Part shown: in pieces, positions 10,463-22,416 of the stretch | Position numbering within the stretch: position 1 is the first letter of the stretch | Layout of the letters: each line of letters opens with the position of its first letter | From: Dactylonectria macrodidyma | Taxonomy: Eukaryota > Ascomycota > Sordariomycetes > Hypocreales > Nectriaceae | Direction: 5' to 3' | NCBI GenBank assembly: GCA_020744425.1 | Contig: JAGMUV010000002.1 | Span: 248,001 to 312,000 of the forward strand | DNA: 64,000 bases | Program-made: the position numbers and the translations under genes | Notes under the pieces: model-generated | What the model was told of the DNA's origin: nothing | The model's database searches: none | The model's input: the letters and a program-made list of their open reading frames with translations, nothing else

Positions 10463-13400
10463 TCACATTAAACTTACGCACTTAGCAACAGCCACCTCTC
10501 CATTTCTTGGACACAGAAATGCCTTCTCTGTATTCCAGATTCTGCACAAGGCAAGGCAGTCCAGACTAATCCAATCTCCAGGTAGTGAAAACAGCTCTTT
10601 GACAGGCCCTCTTGGAAGCTGCCAAGAACAAATAGAATATGTCCGTGAGAGGAAAACAAGACGGTCACGTGACAGAAAGGTAAGTGGTCTAGAGACTTGA
10701 GTCGTCAAATCGCTGGGAAGCACCTCAGATGGTACGCTCATTCGATTGACTTCGGCAGAAATTGGACATGGAAATGAAGAAGATGTGAAATAAAGAAGCG
10801 TTTGTCCATGGGAGCCCGGGCCTCCAAGTTGCGACAGTTGTACCAGGATGTGCTTCTTGTCGCGTGTGATGAGAACTTGAGCAACTTTGAGCCTCCGACT
10901 GTCAGTATCCGTGATCTCTAACCCACTTAGAGAGTGGTCAATGGGCAGATTGTAATTGTATATCTGACGCTCGGTTAAGTCCCAATCTAGAACCTGGATT
11001 CCCTCAGGCCCAAAGCCCATGATAAGCGACGGGTCTTGTGGATGCAAGATCCATTTTTGCATGGCATTAATAGATTCGCCCCTTGAATGTGTCACCTCAA
11101 GCAGTGCCATAGAAATGACATGAAGTGATGATGCGGCTTGCACCAGTAGGCGACTTGAGGTGGGATGCATCATTATGTGTAATACTGGCCCATCAACAAT
11201 GTGTTGCATTTGAATCTCGCATTTAGTCTCAAAAGTTGGGCCAGATGCGGAAGGGGAACCTGTGATGATCGACTTGATAATAATTTTCTTGCTCGAGTCG
11301 CAAAAACTGAGATACCGACCATCATCGCTACAGTTCAACTGCTCGATGCTCAGAAACCCTTTTGACGTGCAAATGTCGGCAAGCCGGCCACGCTGAGTGT
11401 GGTGCAACTGCACTGTTCCCCTCTCAGTGCCGCAGAAGTAAAAACCGCCATTAGGAAGAGCTGCCAGAGCTGTGATGGAGTCGATACTAGGGCAGAAGGT
11501 TGAAGATGTGATATGAGCAAGGCTGTTTGTTTCGCTTTCGTTCTCGCTGCTGAAGCCTCCACTGGCACTGCCTGCAAAGCTCATCAGGGCATTCGGTTCC
11601 CAAACATTAGCATAGTAGCCTCTGATGTCGTAGAAACGATGCGAGGCCGGACTAAATGCAACATTGAATATTGCATCCGAAGAGGTCAGTTGGTAAAGCG
11701 GACTGAAGTCGGAGGTAACGAAAACCTTGACTGTGCCCTTGCCATTGCCAGTTGCAAAAAGCCTGCCATCTTTGCTGAGTGAGATTCGATTCGCTCCCAC
11801 TCCAACCTCCTCAGTTTCATCAGTATACGGATTCCACTTGAAGACGATTCCTTCGATGTAAACACCAAGGACTTCGGGAGAGTGTGGTAGCCAGGCCGCG
11901 TCGATGACTTCGCCTCGTGAAAGCGCCTCCCTCTTTCGCCAACAGTGACCGATATGGACTGGGCCGTCGGTTTCCCAAGCCGAGAGGGGGTGGCCTCGAT
12001 ACGCCACTGCAACCAAACTGCTGTCTTCGTTCAAGGCAATGAGATTTGCTGCGTTCAGGAAGTGCCCATCCAGTTCTGGTTCTTCTAGATCGGCTACTAG
12101 CTGCCAGATAGGCGATGGTTGAGTAAGACTGACTGATCTGATCTTGGAGTCGTCCGTGCCAACGAGAAGCAGTGGTCGTTTCTTATCGAAGAGCATGACA
12201 AGAGGTCGAGGTCGAGACTCAAGATTCTCGATCGAAAACTTGCATTTCCCCGTCGAGGTTTCCCAGACTTTTGTCGTGCGGTAACCATAAGTTGCGAACA
12301 ACGATCCAGTGCTGTTCACCTCGACCATATACACCCGCTCTCTTTGGGTGACCGGACTTGCCTGAGATTGTTCAAATGTAGAAGAATCATAGATGAGGAC
12401 ACTGCTCGTTGAGGTAAGCACGAATATGTAAGCCCCAGCCACAGAGATCGATGAAGCAAAAGCGCCATCTCCAAAAGATATGCGTGCCACAGCATCGTCC
12501 CAATTCTCTGCAGAAAGACCCAATAACTGAAGTTTTCTTGCTTCCGTCTTTCCAAAGTGCTGATAGATGGCCGAGTTGCGGGGACAGAAGGGCGCAATGA
12601 GTGTGTAGATGGCTCTGGGATTTCGGCGTAACGTCGTTCCGAATTTGCCCAACACTTTGACAAAATCGACTGACCAGCTCTCAAAGAGCTCGAGTTCCAT
12701 GGAGTACACGTGGTCGACGGTGTGCGATGTGTTGCGAGCTTTGAGTTTGGCAGTGTACTTGGAAATGTTCTTGGAGGCTTGAATCAGCACTTGAAGTTGC
12801 CCAACAGAGGCAAGATACTCAATCCAGGTCAAGACCCAGCGTCCTGTCAAGAATTGTTTCAGTGTTTGCACAACGGACCGGTCGTCAAGAGGCGCCGAGT
12901 TAAGATGGATTGCCCATGACGTCGCAGCGTAGTCAACGAATTCTGGGATTTGGTTCATGACTATCTTCCCTTGAAGACCTGGTGCCATGAGACACCGCAT
13001 GCTGCTTGAGAACAAATGCCCATGAGCGGTATTGCGGTTAATACTGAACGGACGGTCCTTTTTGCTACTGAGCAAATATTCACGGGCTGTTTGATGGGCC
13101 ATAGAAACATTTCCGCTGTTGTCGACGACCACAAATCCACTGCACAAATCGACAATAGACCGTTCCAGGTCGAGCATTCCGACAGCGCCTTCGCCGAGTG
13201 CTTGAGAAAGTTGTGCAACTGTGAGGACACGCAGAGCACAGGTCGAGAACTGCAAGAAGGTAGACGCCAACTCTCTATAGGTCGGAGAACGGATTTCGGT
13301 GACGCATAAGGCCATGCGGTCGTAGAGAGCCTCCATACCAGCGGGAAGTTGTTGGAATGCCGCCTCAATTTCGGCTTCTCTATGGCACAGGTTCATCTGC

Positions 13401-15559
13401 TCAACAGCAAGCCTCACCCACTGACTAGTTAATATGCGGAGTAAAGATTAGGAAGTTGCGTCGGTGACATACGAGAAAATTACTCTGGGCTCCATCTAGA
13501 ATACGTTGCACCACCTGCGTCTTGAACTCGGGAGAGCCAGGTACGTCAAGTTCTCGGGTGATATATTGATGGAGATCATGATCCTGGCCCGAGTGGATAC
13601 TGATTGTAGACACCATCAAGCCTGCTGGTACCTTCAGAAAGGAAGCTTCCATATCTGAGCTTTTTCTGCCGACGATCAAGAGCCGTATTGGCGTGAGGGA
13701 AGATGAAATCTCAGAGAGTAACTTGACGATGGAACGTGGGTCATCCGCCTCATCTAAACCATCAATGACCCAGTATAGTGGCTCCCTTTGACCTTCCATT
13801 CGAAAGAGAATTGATCGGAAAATGCGCTCCCAGATTACTCTTGGATCTGCCGTTTCGAACTGTATGCCCTCTTCGGCCAGCTGAAGAACTCGTTCCAGGA
13901 AGTCGGGTGAGCTTAATGCAATCTGGTAGGCAATTGAGCGGAGAAGCAAGCTCAGTGTCCGTTTCTTCTGGTCTCCAAAGCGTATGAAGAAGTACTGACA
14001 ACGGGCATCTCCTTCCACCAGCCCATTGATAATGAATGAAGACATGACGGACTTTCCCGCAGCGGGAGCACCATTCAGCCAAAATAGATGATGGCCTGTT
14101 TCAGAGGGGGCGTATCTCCATGCAAGAAAACTTGGATCTTTGAGAATCCACTCGTTTGTTCCTGGTGTCCACCTGTCACGGAAGAAGCTGTAGTCCATGG
14201 TTGGAACCTCCGTAATCGCCAGTACCGTTTTGAGATCAAACATGCTCTTTGGACTAGACACAGACGACTTAGCCGATTTGCTTGCAATTATCTTGCTGAC
14301 CAGGGACTTGAGAATATTTTTGACAGCCACGTAGTTGGGATCTTTGGGGCTGTCGTATTTGCAAACACCGTTGTGATCGGCATCAAGAGGCTTGGAAGTT
14401 TCTCCAGGATAGCCTAGAACAGAGGAGTCTTTCTCCAAGATCATCTTGAAATATTTAGCAAAGATAAATGGCTCTTACTGGACCTTTCATACCACTCGTG
14501 TGCCCTTGAGGCCAATTGGGGTAGGTCTTGTCTCGTAGAAAGAGACAATATCCAGCTTCGGCGCGATGTGGCGGAATTGCTCATTGAGCTTTTGCAGGCT
14601 TAGTGAATGTCTTCCCATTTCAGAGATGAACTGTTTAGAATTCGTGAAAACTGTTGTCTGGAGTATTCGGCTCAGTACTTGGGCGAGATTCGTACCACGA
14701 TGTGGTGTTGCGAGGAAGGTGATTGCTGTGATGGCTTTAACAATAGCCGCGTACTCAGGGTCATGCTGGCCTTGCATATATGCCTATATGTGTCAGTTGG
14801 TCTCGAATAGGATATCTTCCGAAGGCTCTAACCTCCTTGACTATGAGGCCTCCCATACTGTGGACGACAAAGATCAGTGGGACCTGTCATTGATGTTAGT
14901 GTTTGATTGAATATTCTTGACTGTAGAACTGACATCTCCCATATCCAATTCCTCGCCCTGATCATCTTTGGCGTACTTAAGATCGAATAACAGGTCCTTG
15001 GCAAAATCTAACAAAGACTTGACATTGTCTCCCTTGGAGATGGAACCGTTGTAACCAAAGGTTAGGATTCGTGCCAGGCAAATGTCAGGCTCAAGAGGCA
15101 AGAAAGTTAAGGGCCAGAACAGCTCTGGTTTCTTGACTTTAGACCAAGTGTTTCGACTAGTTCCTCCCAGGCCGTGTACAAAGACGATGTCAGCTTTGTG
15201 GCCGTTTGCAGGGGAGTAGACAACGCTAAGACCCAATGTTGACGTCTCAATAGGGTCGACTTCGCTGTTCTTTCGGGATGATTGAGCATTGCTACTCTCG
15301 GCAAGTGCCCATTGCCAGTTATTCGGAGGTGATGCTGAGGATGCGATCTCTTGACCCTGTGTTCTCATAGAGATACTAGACACGCTTGTGCTGGATGAGC
15401 GACGGTTAGCATCCACCTCTTGGATTTCGAGTTGTTCGTCATCACTGCTTTTCTTCCTTCTGAAGCCAGAAAACTTGCGAAACTATTCGAGGTGCGTTAG
15501 GTCTTGGAGCTTTGGGAATAAGGGTGGTCTCAAACCAGTCATCTGGCTTGACTCACCAT
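10463..15559 (-). CDS. NLR-like STAND protein: hydrolase, NACHT, propeller
   Basis: A fungal NOD-like receptor of 1,607 residues from six exons (15559-15557, 15482-14934, 14883-14833, 14783-14493, 14444-13473, 13420-10463). The N-terminal domain (about residues 60-290) is a SesB-like alpha/beta hydrolase with VFVHGLGG, the nucleophile motif VHSMGG and the FLATPHRG segment. The NACHT domain follows, with the P-loop GAPAAGKS and the Walker B-like WVIDGLDEAD. The C-terminal half is a long beta-propeller-like region with degenerate WD40-type repeats; I see no near-identical repeats of the kind that diversify in incompatibility genes. Proteins of this design act in non-self recognition and programmed cell death in fungi. 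The first exon appears to be only the ATG, followed directly by GTGAGT; this gives a perfect join to FRKFSGFRRKK. The gene looks intact. The ligand is unknown. Confidence 0.85.
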
Positions 15560-16469
15560 GGTGCAGAGGCGAGTTTAGAAGCGTGCTCCGTGAGTTTACA
15601 AGGCTGCAGCAGCCGGGGAACAGGTGTAGAATGAGACTTTGTGTTAGCTAGCTCCCAATTCAAGCTTCAAAAAGCGTCGCTTGTAGTCGTCTTCTAGTCT
15701 CGTCTCACGAGTCATGAAGAAACCACGTATTTTGTTGACTGTGAATGCAGAAATAACGGGCAGCCGGGACCAAACCTCTGAGCGTTACCGCCAGCCTGAT
15801 TGAGTTCAGCCGCAAATCTCTGGGACAGACAGTCCGGCCCGATCAGAGGTACAAAGAAAGCCTCCTTCCTCCCTGCCGCATCCTGGTCACTATAGCTTCC
15901 TATGTGTGGTCGAGGATCCGCTGCCGGAACTCTTCTAGTGTTAGATGATTGTGGGGCTGTCTGAGACTTTGCCTTGTTAGTAGGTAATATTAAATCTCTA
16001 CGTCAGCCTTGACAGAAACAAGTATTCCGGCGGTTGTAATTGGGCCAAAGTCAACGAGGTGATGAGGTACACGTATGCAGTTGGTCAGCATCACACGGTG
16101 CGCGTCTGGTGCGTGGGGATAGGTGCATTATATGTGGGTGAGGCAGCATCCTCGTTGGACGGTAAACGATATTCCCTCAATCCAGGCGCATGCACTGCCT
16201 CATCCAACGCAAAGCGTATGCCTCCTGGAGCGGGGTAGGAGGGCGCGTAAAATTGGGGGCCGGATGTAGTAGTTGCTATTGGGCTCTTGGAATCGCTGAT
16301 TGCGAGGGTGCAGTATTATTGGCCTTTGCTAGATTAGGGGCAGATAAGCAAAAACTGAGACACAGAGTGCCATCCTTTCCAACCCGTCGCACTCAGAAGC
16401 CGGCTGAAATGTATGAACTTGTCTTGTGATCATCCCCAAAGTGCCTCGCGAACGATCAAGCGACCAAAC
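15560..16469. other. Divergent intergenic region, about 0.9 kb
   Basis: I see no gene here. The stretch separates the divergently transcribed NLR-like gene and the kinase-like gene and so probably holds both promoters. Part of it must be the 5' UTR of the NLR gene. Confidence 0.5.
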
Positions 16470-17748
16470 ATGACGGAACTAGTAGAAGAGTGGGTAGAAG
16501 GCATTGAGGGCAACTTCCGAGTCCCCAAAGCTGTTCTCAAGGGTAGTATACCATCTTTTCCTAAAGTATCTGAGGAAAAACCCCGGAACGACTAGCTAAC
16601 CCGGACGCTTGAATAGTGTTGCCTACCGGAAGCAGGCTCGTGTCTGCCGAAAAGAGTGGAATCTCGGCTTGGACGAAGACTGGAAAACTCACCGTCGTGC
16701 TACAAGACGGAAGCAAGAAACGTTTTTTCATCAAGGTAGTATTTTTGACAGTGGTAATAGCCAAGCTCAGAAACTGACATATCTGGAAGTGCATCACGGG
16801 ACAAGGTGCTCGGCCTTTGGTTGAAGGAGAGTATTGTTCTGCCGTTGCCATGAACGCTGCCGTTCCCAATTTCGCTCCACAACCTGCAGGGTGGGGAGAA
16901 TATCGCGTTGGCGACGACTCCTATTACTTCTATCTTGGAGACTTCCACGACATGGATCTTACAGCAGCACCAGACCCTCTTCAATTTGCAACCCGGGTTG
17001 CTGAGCTTCATCGAAAGGCGGTCTCTCCAAATGGCATGTTTGGGTTCCATGTCCCAACCGTTATCGGAAAGCTTGAACGGACTGTCGCCTGGGAAACGAG
17101 TTGGGCAGCGTCCTTCACCAATCAGCTCAAGGACGTCCATGAATACGACAGGTCCACGAACGGCACGTGGCCCGACCTCGACATTGCCCTAAAACAGCTG
17201 TATGATGTGGTCATACCGAGACTACTGGGTGCCTTACAATCAGAGGGCCGCCAGATCACGCCAGTCTTGGTTCACGGTGATTTGTGGGAGAACAATGTTG
17301 GGATTGACATGGAAACTGGTGATATGATGATATTTGATCCTGGGTGCACCTACTCACATAATGAGATGGAGTTTGGGACCTGGAGATGCTCTTGGACCTT
17401 TCAATTCAATTCTCCGGCATACATGAGGAATTATCAGCGCCTCATCGAGCCTTCGGAGCCAGCAGAAGAATGGGACGATCGCAATCGCCTGTACAGCCTT
17501 CATCCGTACTTAACCGACTCCGCTGGTCATCCAGGAAGCTATTCAAGACAGCTGTGAGTAGAAATGTGTTTTTTGAACTCATTTTTGGTTGTTTTTTCAC
17601 TAATCAATCTGACAACAGAGCTTACAACGATATCCTGTATCTGTGCGAGAAGTATGGACCGTTTCAAAGCCTTGACAAATATGATCCGGAGAAGGACATT
17701 GTCCTGACAGGAGGGCACATTCCCTTTGTTATTTCACAACTCTCCTGA
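16470..17748 (+). CDS. Fructosamine/ketosamine-3-kinase family protein
   Basis: A protein-kinase-like phosphotransferase of the fructosamine-3-kinase family, which phosphorylates sugar adducts on protein lysines so that they detach. Four exons (16470-16542, 16617-16735, 16790-17553, 17619-17748) give 361 residues, somewhat over the usual 290-330. Visible features are the strand with FFIK, the EGEY helix segment carrying the conserved Glu, VAELHRKAVSPNGMFGF, the catalytic loop VHGDLWENNVG and the metal-binding FDPGC, where most members have DPA. The second acceptor (GGAAG at 16789) is weak but is the one that keeps the frame. The gene is convergent with the MFS pump; their stop codons are about 140 bp apart. 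Fungal members are often of unknown substrate, so the exact reaction is an inference. Confidence 0.85.
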
Positions 17749-17889
17749 CGGAGGGTTTCACCTTGATTTGAAGCATAAGGAACTCATCGGCTGTCATTCA
17801 AAGAGCGCATAACATATTCAGTTCATAGGACGCATGCAAAAGAAAGCTTCGTATCTAGACTTCCTTAGCCTTCGCTGTGGGCTTCGTCC

Positions 17890-19567
17890 CTATAGTCTAG
17901 TTAAACTGCGTTGCCTCCATGCTGTTCCGCGATGATAGTCAAGAACGAAGAGGCTCAAAGATATTGCACATAGCCCTGCCAGCAGTGTGAAGATCCAGCC
18001 AACTCCCACCGCGTCTATCAAATCTTGCAAAAATGCCATTGCTACAGCGGCCATCGTGCAGCGAACTACATTACTCGAAGCTTGGGCAGCCGCAGGAGTC
18101 CGGTGGTTTTTATCTACCAGCAATGTGTTGTAAATCTTTCGCTCCATCAGTACGGCTTCAGCTTGGCAGGGATGATGCAGTTGCTTACACTGAAATCCAT
18201 TTGCATGACAAGCCCCGCCACGAACAGAAGAACGATGGGAGCTGCAAGATGCTATCATGATTCTTGTCAGTCCACCCACTAGAGAATGAGATGTCAATCA
18301 ATGAAAGGTCTGACCTGTTTATAATGCAGCACCCAGCCTAGACCAGCAACAGTTGCGCATGTGATGGCCATCGGTATCCAGATGACACGAAGCCGAGCCT
18401 TTTCGATGGGGAAGGTGTCAAGATTGTCTCCTCTCTTCAGGTCTGTTGAGAGCCCTCGTTCCGTCCGGGCTGCAAGGTATGCCTTGTCCAGCAATTGTCC
18501 ACAAAAGAAGGTCGAGATGACTCCACCCAAACCAAATGGCAGATATATAAGGCCAACTTGCCACTGCTCGAGGCTGTACATGTCGATCAACAGGACCGAC
18601 AGCGTGGCGTTGATGCACGTGTAAACAGTGTAAAGGAAGCCGCAGGAGAGTGCAAGGCCTAGATTGTCGACACGGGTAAGTATTTTCAAAGATCTCAAAG
18701 GGTTTGGTATCTTTCGTTTCCGGTCATCAGCAACAGTGTTCTCGGTCCAGTGACGGAATAAGCGTGGTACCGGCAATCTTAAGTGCCCTGGGGGCCTAAC
18801 GGAACCATTTCCCACGATATTTCGTGATGTCTCGGGTAAAAGAAACACCATCATAATTAAGCAAGCTCCAGATGCGATACTCAAAAACCAGAAAATCCAT
18901 GGCCAGCCAGCTGTGTATGAGAGACCTCCCCCCAGTATTGGGCCAATGCTCGGCGCGACGGTGCTGCTGGGAGAAGAATTAGACTGATGCGTTGGGTTGA
19001 AGCTCAGAACTCACGCGAAGGATACAGAATTGATGTAAGCACCTCGCTCTCCGGGAGATGTAACATCAGTGACGACGCCGTATGCGATAGAGAATGTGCC
19101 TATTAGCTGTTAACCAGATGCAAGATGTCAACCAAATGTCAAATAAAGAGAAGAAGTGTACCTGAAATTGCCATGGCTTGAGCCACACGAAGACCTAGAT
19201 GTGCTGCATAAGACCTCGCGAGCGCCATGCCCACATTCGAACCCACGTAAAGTGTCAATGCCAAAATATAGACCGGGCGTCGGCCTTGCGTATCCGCAGT
19301 ATCTCCCACCAAGATTGGCGCTACTGTTGCCACAGCCATGTAACAAGTGATGGCCAGGTTAATCTTAGCAACGGATACGGAGAACGAATCGGCTAAGGGC
19401 TGGAGTGCTGGGAAGTATATGAAGCTGCTGAGTGTTGAGAAGCAGGCGGCATATGACACCATGACGACGATACACCATTTTTCAGCTTTGGCGAAGACGG
19501 AGTATTCGGATTCCTCTACGGATGGATCCGCAGACGTCGGATCCTGGGTATCTTTCTCGACAGGCAT
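17890..19567 (-). CDS. MFS multidrug transporter, DHA1 type
   Basis: A plasma-membrane drug:proton antiporter of the DHA1 branch, about 490 residues with 12 predicted helices. Exon 1 begins MPVEKDTQDP and carries the first helices with FPALQPLADSF and the signature loop DTQGRRPVY. Exon 2 reads GTFSIAYGVVTD and SPGERGAY, matching motif C-region loops. Exon 3 starts STVAPSIGPILGG and runs to VLHYKQ. Exon 4 (HLAAPIVLLFVAG) joins through an intron of about 70 nt to IYNTLLVD, followed by the AAAQASSNVVRC helix typical of this subfamily. All joins keep frame and the gene looks intact. It has no obvious functional link to the adjoining kinase-like gene. Substrates cannot be read from the sequence. 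Confidence 0.85.
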
Positions 19568-20008
19568 CGATTAGCACTTAGTCGCGTGAGACTTTGAATG
19601 TGCGAGCTGAAGCGGCGTAGTTGGCGTTGCTCGTAGTCCCAAAACTACATCAGTCCCATGGTATTGACTATCACCTTTGAATCAGGCTGCCGGGTGGGGG
19701 AAGCTGTTTATAAAGAAAGAAAGTCCCCAGTCCCCATTGTGCAAGCAGCAGGGATTGAGGTGGGGTACATACAACACATGCATGAGGTTACAGCGGAGCA
19801 AAGATTACGGTGGATGATGGGCGGCAAAAGTAACGCATGTCAATCAAGGTGATGGAGAGAATCACGCTAGGTTGGTAACCGAGAAGGCACTCATAAGAGA
19901 CTTGCACTGACTAGGCGTATAAATATAACTCGCAAGCTACGACAATAGAGGCTCACTCATTATTCACTTAGCTAGCAGACCCGGCTATCGCGGTCTGAAG
20001 AATGATAG
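19568..20008. other. Intergenic between MFS and CFEM-like genes
   Basis: I see no gene here. It holds the MFS promoter on the minus strand and the 3' end of the CFEM-like gene. An AT-rich TATAAATATA element at about 19918-19928 is present with no assigned gene. Confidence 0.4.
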
Positions 20009-20737
20009 TCAGAACGGCAACGGCAACCTATGTGCATTAATTAGCAACCCGATGCGGACGGCCATGCGTCTCGCCCGAAGTATGTTGTCGCTCACCAGAG
20101 ACAAGCTCGATGCTTGTTGGGCCCGGATCCTAGCGCCCGACTCGACTGAGTGCGCCACGATGATGGTTGTTATCGAGACCACGTTGGCGGTGTTGCCACT
20201 ACCACCCGAAATGTCTGTCCGTCCCGGAGGCTGAGTAGTCGTCAGCGGTTCTGCGACCACGGCCCGTGTAGCTGCCGATGTTGGCTCCGTAACCAATGTC
20301 CGTGTAGTCACCTGCGTCGGCTCTGACTCGGGCTTGGACTCGGACTCGGTCCTCGATTTCGACTCCGTGACCGTGGCTGCCCCGCAGTAACCGTAGTACA
20401 AGGCCACAGCACTACTCAAGTCGATGGCTTTAGTTGAACATCGCGTATCTACACACAGCGACAGCCAAGAGACGGCCGAAGGTCGGAGATCGGCTCAGCA
20501 GTAGCACGCGTCGTCAACAGGTTCCTGGCAGTTGTTGTCACTGTACGCCTCGCAGCACTCCATGCCGTTGCCAATTAGATCGTCGCCGCTCTCATTGAAG
20601 AAGCACGAGGTAGCGCATTGGCGTTGTTGGCTGCATGCTGGAAGTGCAGTGATGGACTGGGGGGTATCAGAGGCTCTGGTGATGCAGCAGAGGCCGGCGA
20701 GACGGAGGAGGAGCTGCTTTAAGTTGAGAGGGGCCAT
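20009..20737 (-). pseudogene. CFEM-like Cys-rich secreted protein with in-frame TGA
   Basis: One continuous frame of 243 codons broken by a single TGA at 20495-20497. The N-terminus MAPLNLKQLLLRLAGLCC is a likely signal peptide, followed by a cysteine-rich domain with eight Cys up to DDACYC, resembling CFEM-type domains of fungal surface proteins. The TGA falls straight after that, and the same frame continues ADLRPSAVSWLSLC, then DTRC and ALYYGYC, a pattern normally continuous with such domains, followed by a Thr/Ser/Glu/Pro-rich linker. The interrupted position is usually filled by a charged residue, so a C-to-T change of CGA to TGA would explain it. The protein ends without a clear GPI or transmembrane tail. 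Alternatives are a genuine short protein of 80 residues, stop readthrough, or a base error. No splice pair removes the stop. Confidence 0.55.
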
Positions 20738-21525
20738 GGCGAGGTGGGTATTATGAGTGGTTCTGCCCTGTGTAACTTGCCAACTTGGCAATGGAAGTTG
20801 GGTAACTTGAGTGACGTGGCACAAGGGAAGGAAGCAGACAGAGAAGGTTACCTGAGGAATAGCCAATTGAGCGGCGAACAAGCAGAGAAATAAAGATTCA
20901 CAAGAGGCTAGGGAAATAAGGAGCGCGAGATGATAGAAGAGACACCGTTTTCGGCTCAGCCTGTGGTGGCTTCAAGAGCTGAAGACTTGGCAAGCAACCA
21001 GACGTTCTGGACTCTGGACAATCTCCTGTTGGCGCCACGAATTCCTCCTAGTCTCGCCCCACGATACTATTTCTCAATACTTGTTCAAACTCTACTTGGT
21101 GGTTCGAGGTGCCGGCCACGACCAAGACTCATTCCAGCCATCCGGCACCACGACAGCCCTAGTCCCCTTGAATTGGAAGAGGAAATTTCTAACTATAATC
21201 CGACACTGGCGCCAACGTCCATCAATTTTCCATTCACCCTAGCTCTGAACACATGTTTCAGAGCTTAGGGTGGGTTTCCTTCACGTAGGAGCGAAAGAGA
21301 GTAGTGATGCGTAGGGAAGGACTTCCTCAAAACTTTGACGTTCATTAGTGCCACCTTGCCAGAGAGAAAACAAAAAAATCTCGGGCCATCATAATAAAGT
21401 CAAGAGTGATGTTTAACACTAAAGACTATAGGAGTCTCTCAAGAGACATATAAACAAACATTTAGTCATTTCACTCATCGATTATGTCCCAACACCCGTT
21501 TCTGTTTCTGTCTAGCTGACGAGTC
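20738..21525. other. Intergenic, about 0.8 kb
   Basis: I see no supported gene. It holds the promoter of the CFEM-like gene and the 3' flank of the SET gene. An open frame at 20930-21268 on the plus strand has no recognisable domain. Confidence 0.4.
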
Positions 21526-22416
21526 TCATTCCTCATACTCTCCCGTCGTTCGAACCAGGATTTCAAACTCCCTTTCGTCGTGAAAGTCTGCAACATCCTT
21601 TAAGCCGGCCCCTCGCGCAAACTTTGCACACCACCCATGTGCAATGCCAAGGTCCTCGACGAGCCCCTCCGTTGACAATAATGACAGGCTCTCCTCCGCT
21701 AATTTAAGGGCTTCCAGATCACTCTTGGGGATCTCAGCAAAGATGGGCTTTTCATCTTCACGACTTTCCCGGTAAAGCTCCAGGATCCCTCTGATTTGTG
21801 CAATCCTGCGCCTCCGTATGTCGTGTTCGGCGGCCTCGGGCCCTTTGCAAACGCTGCATTCGCAGTCGAAGCCCCAGTTTCGTAGCTCCTTACTCCTACT
21901 CTCTCGAGACCGCGCAACATCCGTGTACGAGTCGGTGATTTCTTCGTCCTTCCTGATATCTCTCACTGCATAGACCTCCATCGTACCGGTCACGTCGTCG
22001 GCCATCCAGCTCGTATTCGGCGTGCAGGAGTGGTTCATGCGACAGAATGTGGGATATAAGCCCACTTGCAGTTTCCCTGAAGTAATAGTCGCAGCATTTG
22101 TGTAGAATTTGGCCAGGACGAGCGCACAATCAAAATCCGTCCCTGGGCACGTCTGGCCTTGGAGGAATGAAAACTCTTGCCACTTTTTTGGATTGTGGTA
22201 CAGGTTCATCAGCTGATATTGGGCCTCGACCTGCAATTGCCCAATTTTTGTCGTCACCCACGTATACTCTTGTCTTGACCGAGCTTCTTCGCGTGAGATG
22301 GTCAAAAGAGGTGCTTCTTGGATGAGCAGGGTGCCCGCTTTAACCTCTTTCAAGGCAAAGAGCCCATGGCCGTTTGACGTCTTTTTGATCGCGTACAGGC
22401 ACTCCGATTTCCCCAT
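21526..22416 (-). CDS. SET-domain protein
   Basis: A single-exon gene for 296 residues with a SET methyltransferase fold. The N-terminus GHGLFALKEVKAGTLLIQE is the usual opening strand of fungal SET/SMYD-like proteins. The substrate pocket motif RMNHSCTPNT comes near residue 130, followed by EEITDSYTD, whose Tyr matches the catalytic position, and a post-SET zinc knuckle CECSVC. There is no MYND finger, which separates it from full SMYD proteins. The C-terminal 90 residues are helical and unassigned. Such proteins methylate lysine on histones or other proteins; the target here is unknown. Length and ORF look intact. Confidence 0.85.
   Translation of the reverse strand: MGKSECLYAIKKTSNGHGLFALKEVKAGTLLIQEAPLLTISREEARSRQEYTWVTTKIGQLQVEAQYQLMNLYHNPKKWQEFSFLQGQTCPGTDFDCALVLAKFYTNAATITSGKLQVGLYPTFCRMNHSCTPNTSWMADDVTGTMEVYAVRDIRKDEEITDSYTDVARSRESRSKELRNWGFDCECSVCKGPEAAEHDIRRRRIAQIRGILELYRESREDEKPIFAEIPKSDLEALKLAEESLSLLSTEGLVEDLGIAHGWCAKFARGAGLKDVADFHDEREFEILVRTTGEYEE

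Noticed and set aside
20930..21268. Open frame on the plus strand downstream of the SET gene
   Set aside because: No domain, no signal peptide, no splice continuation; probably chance.
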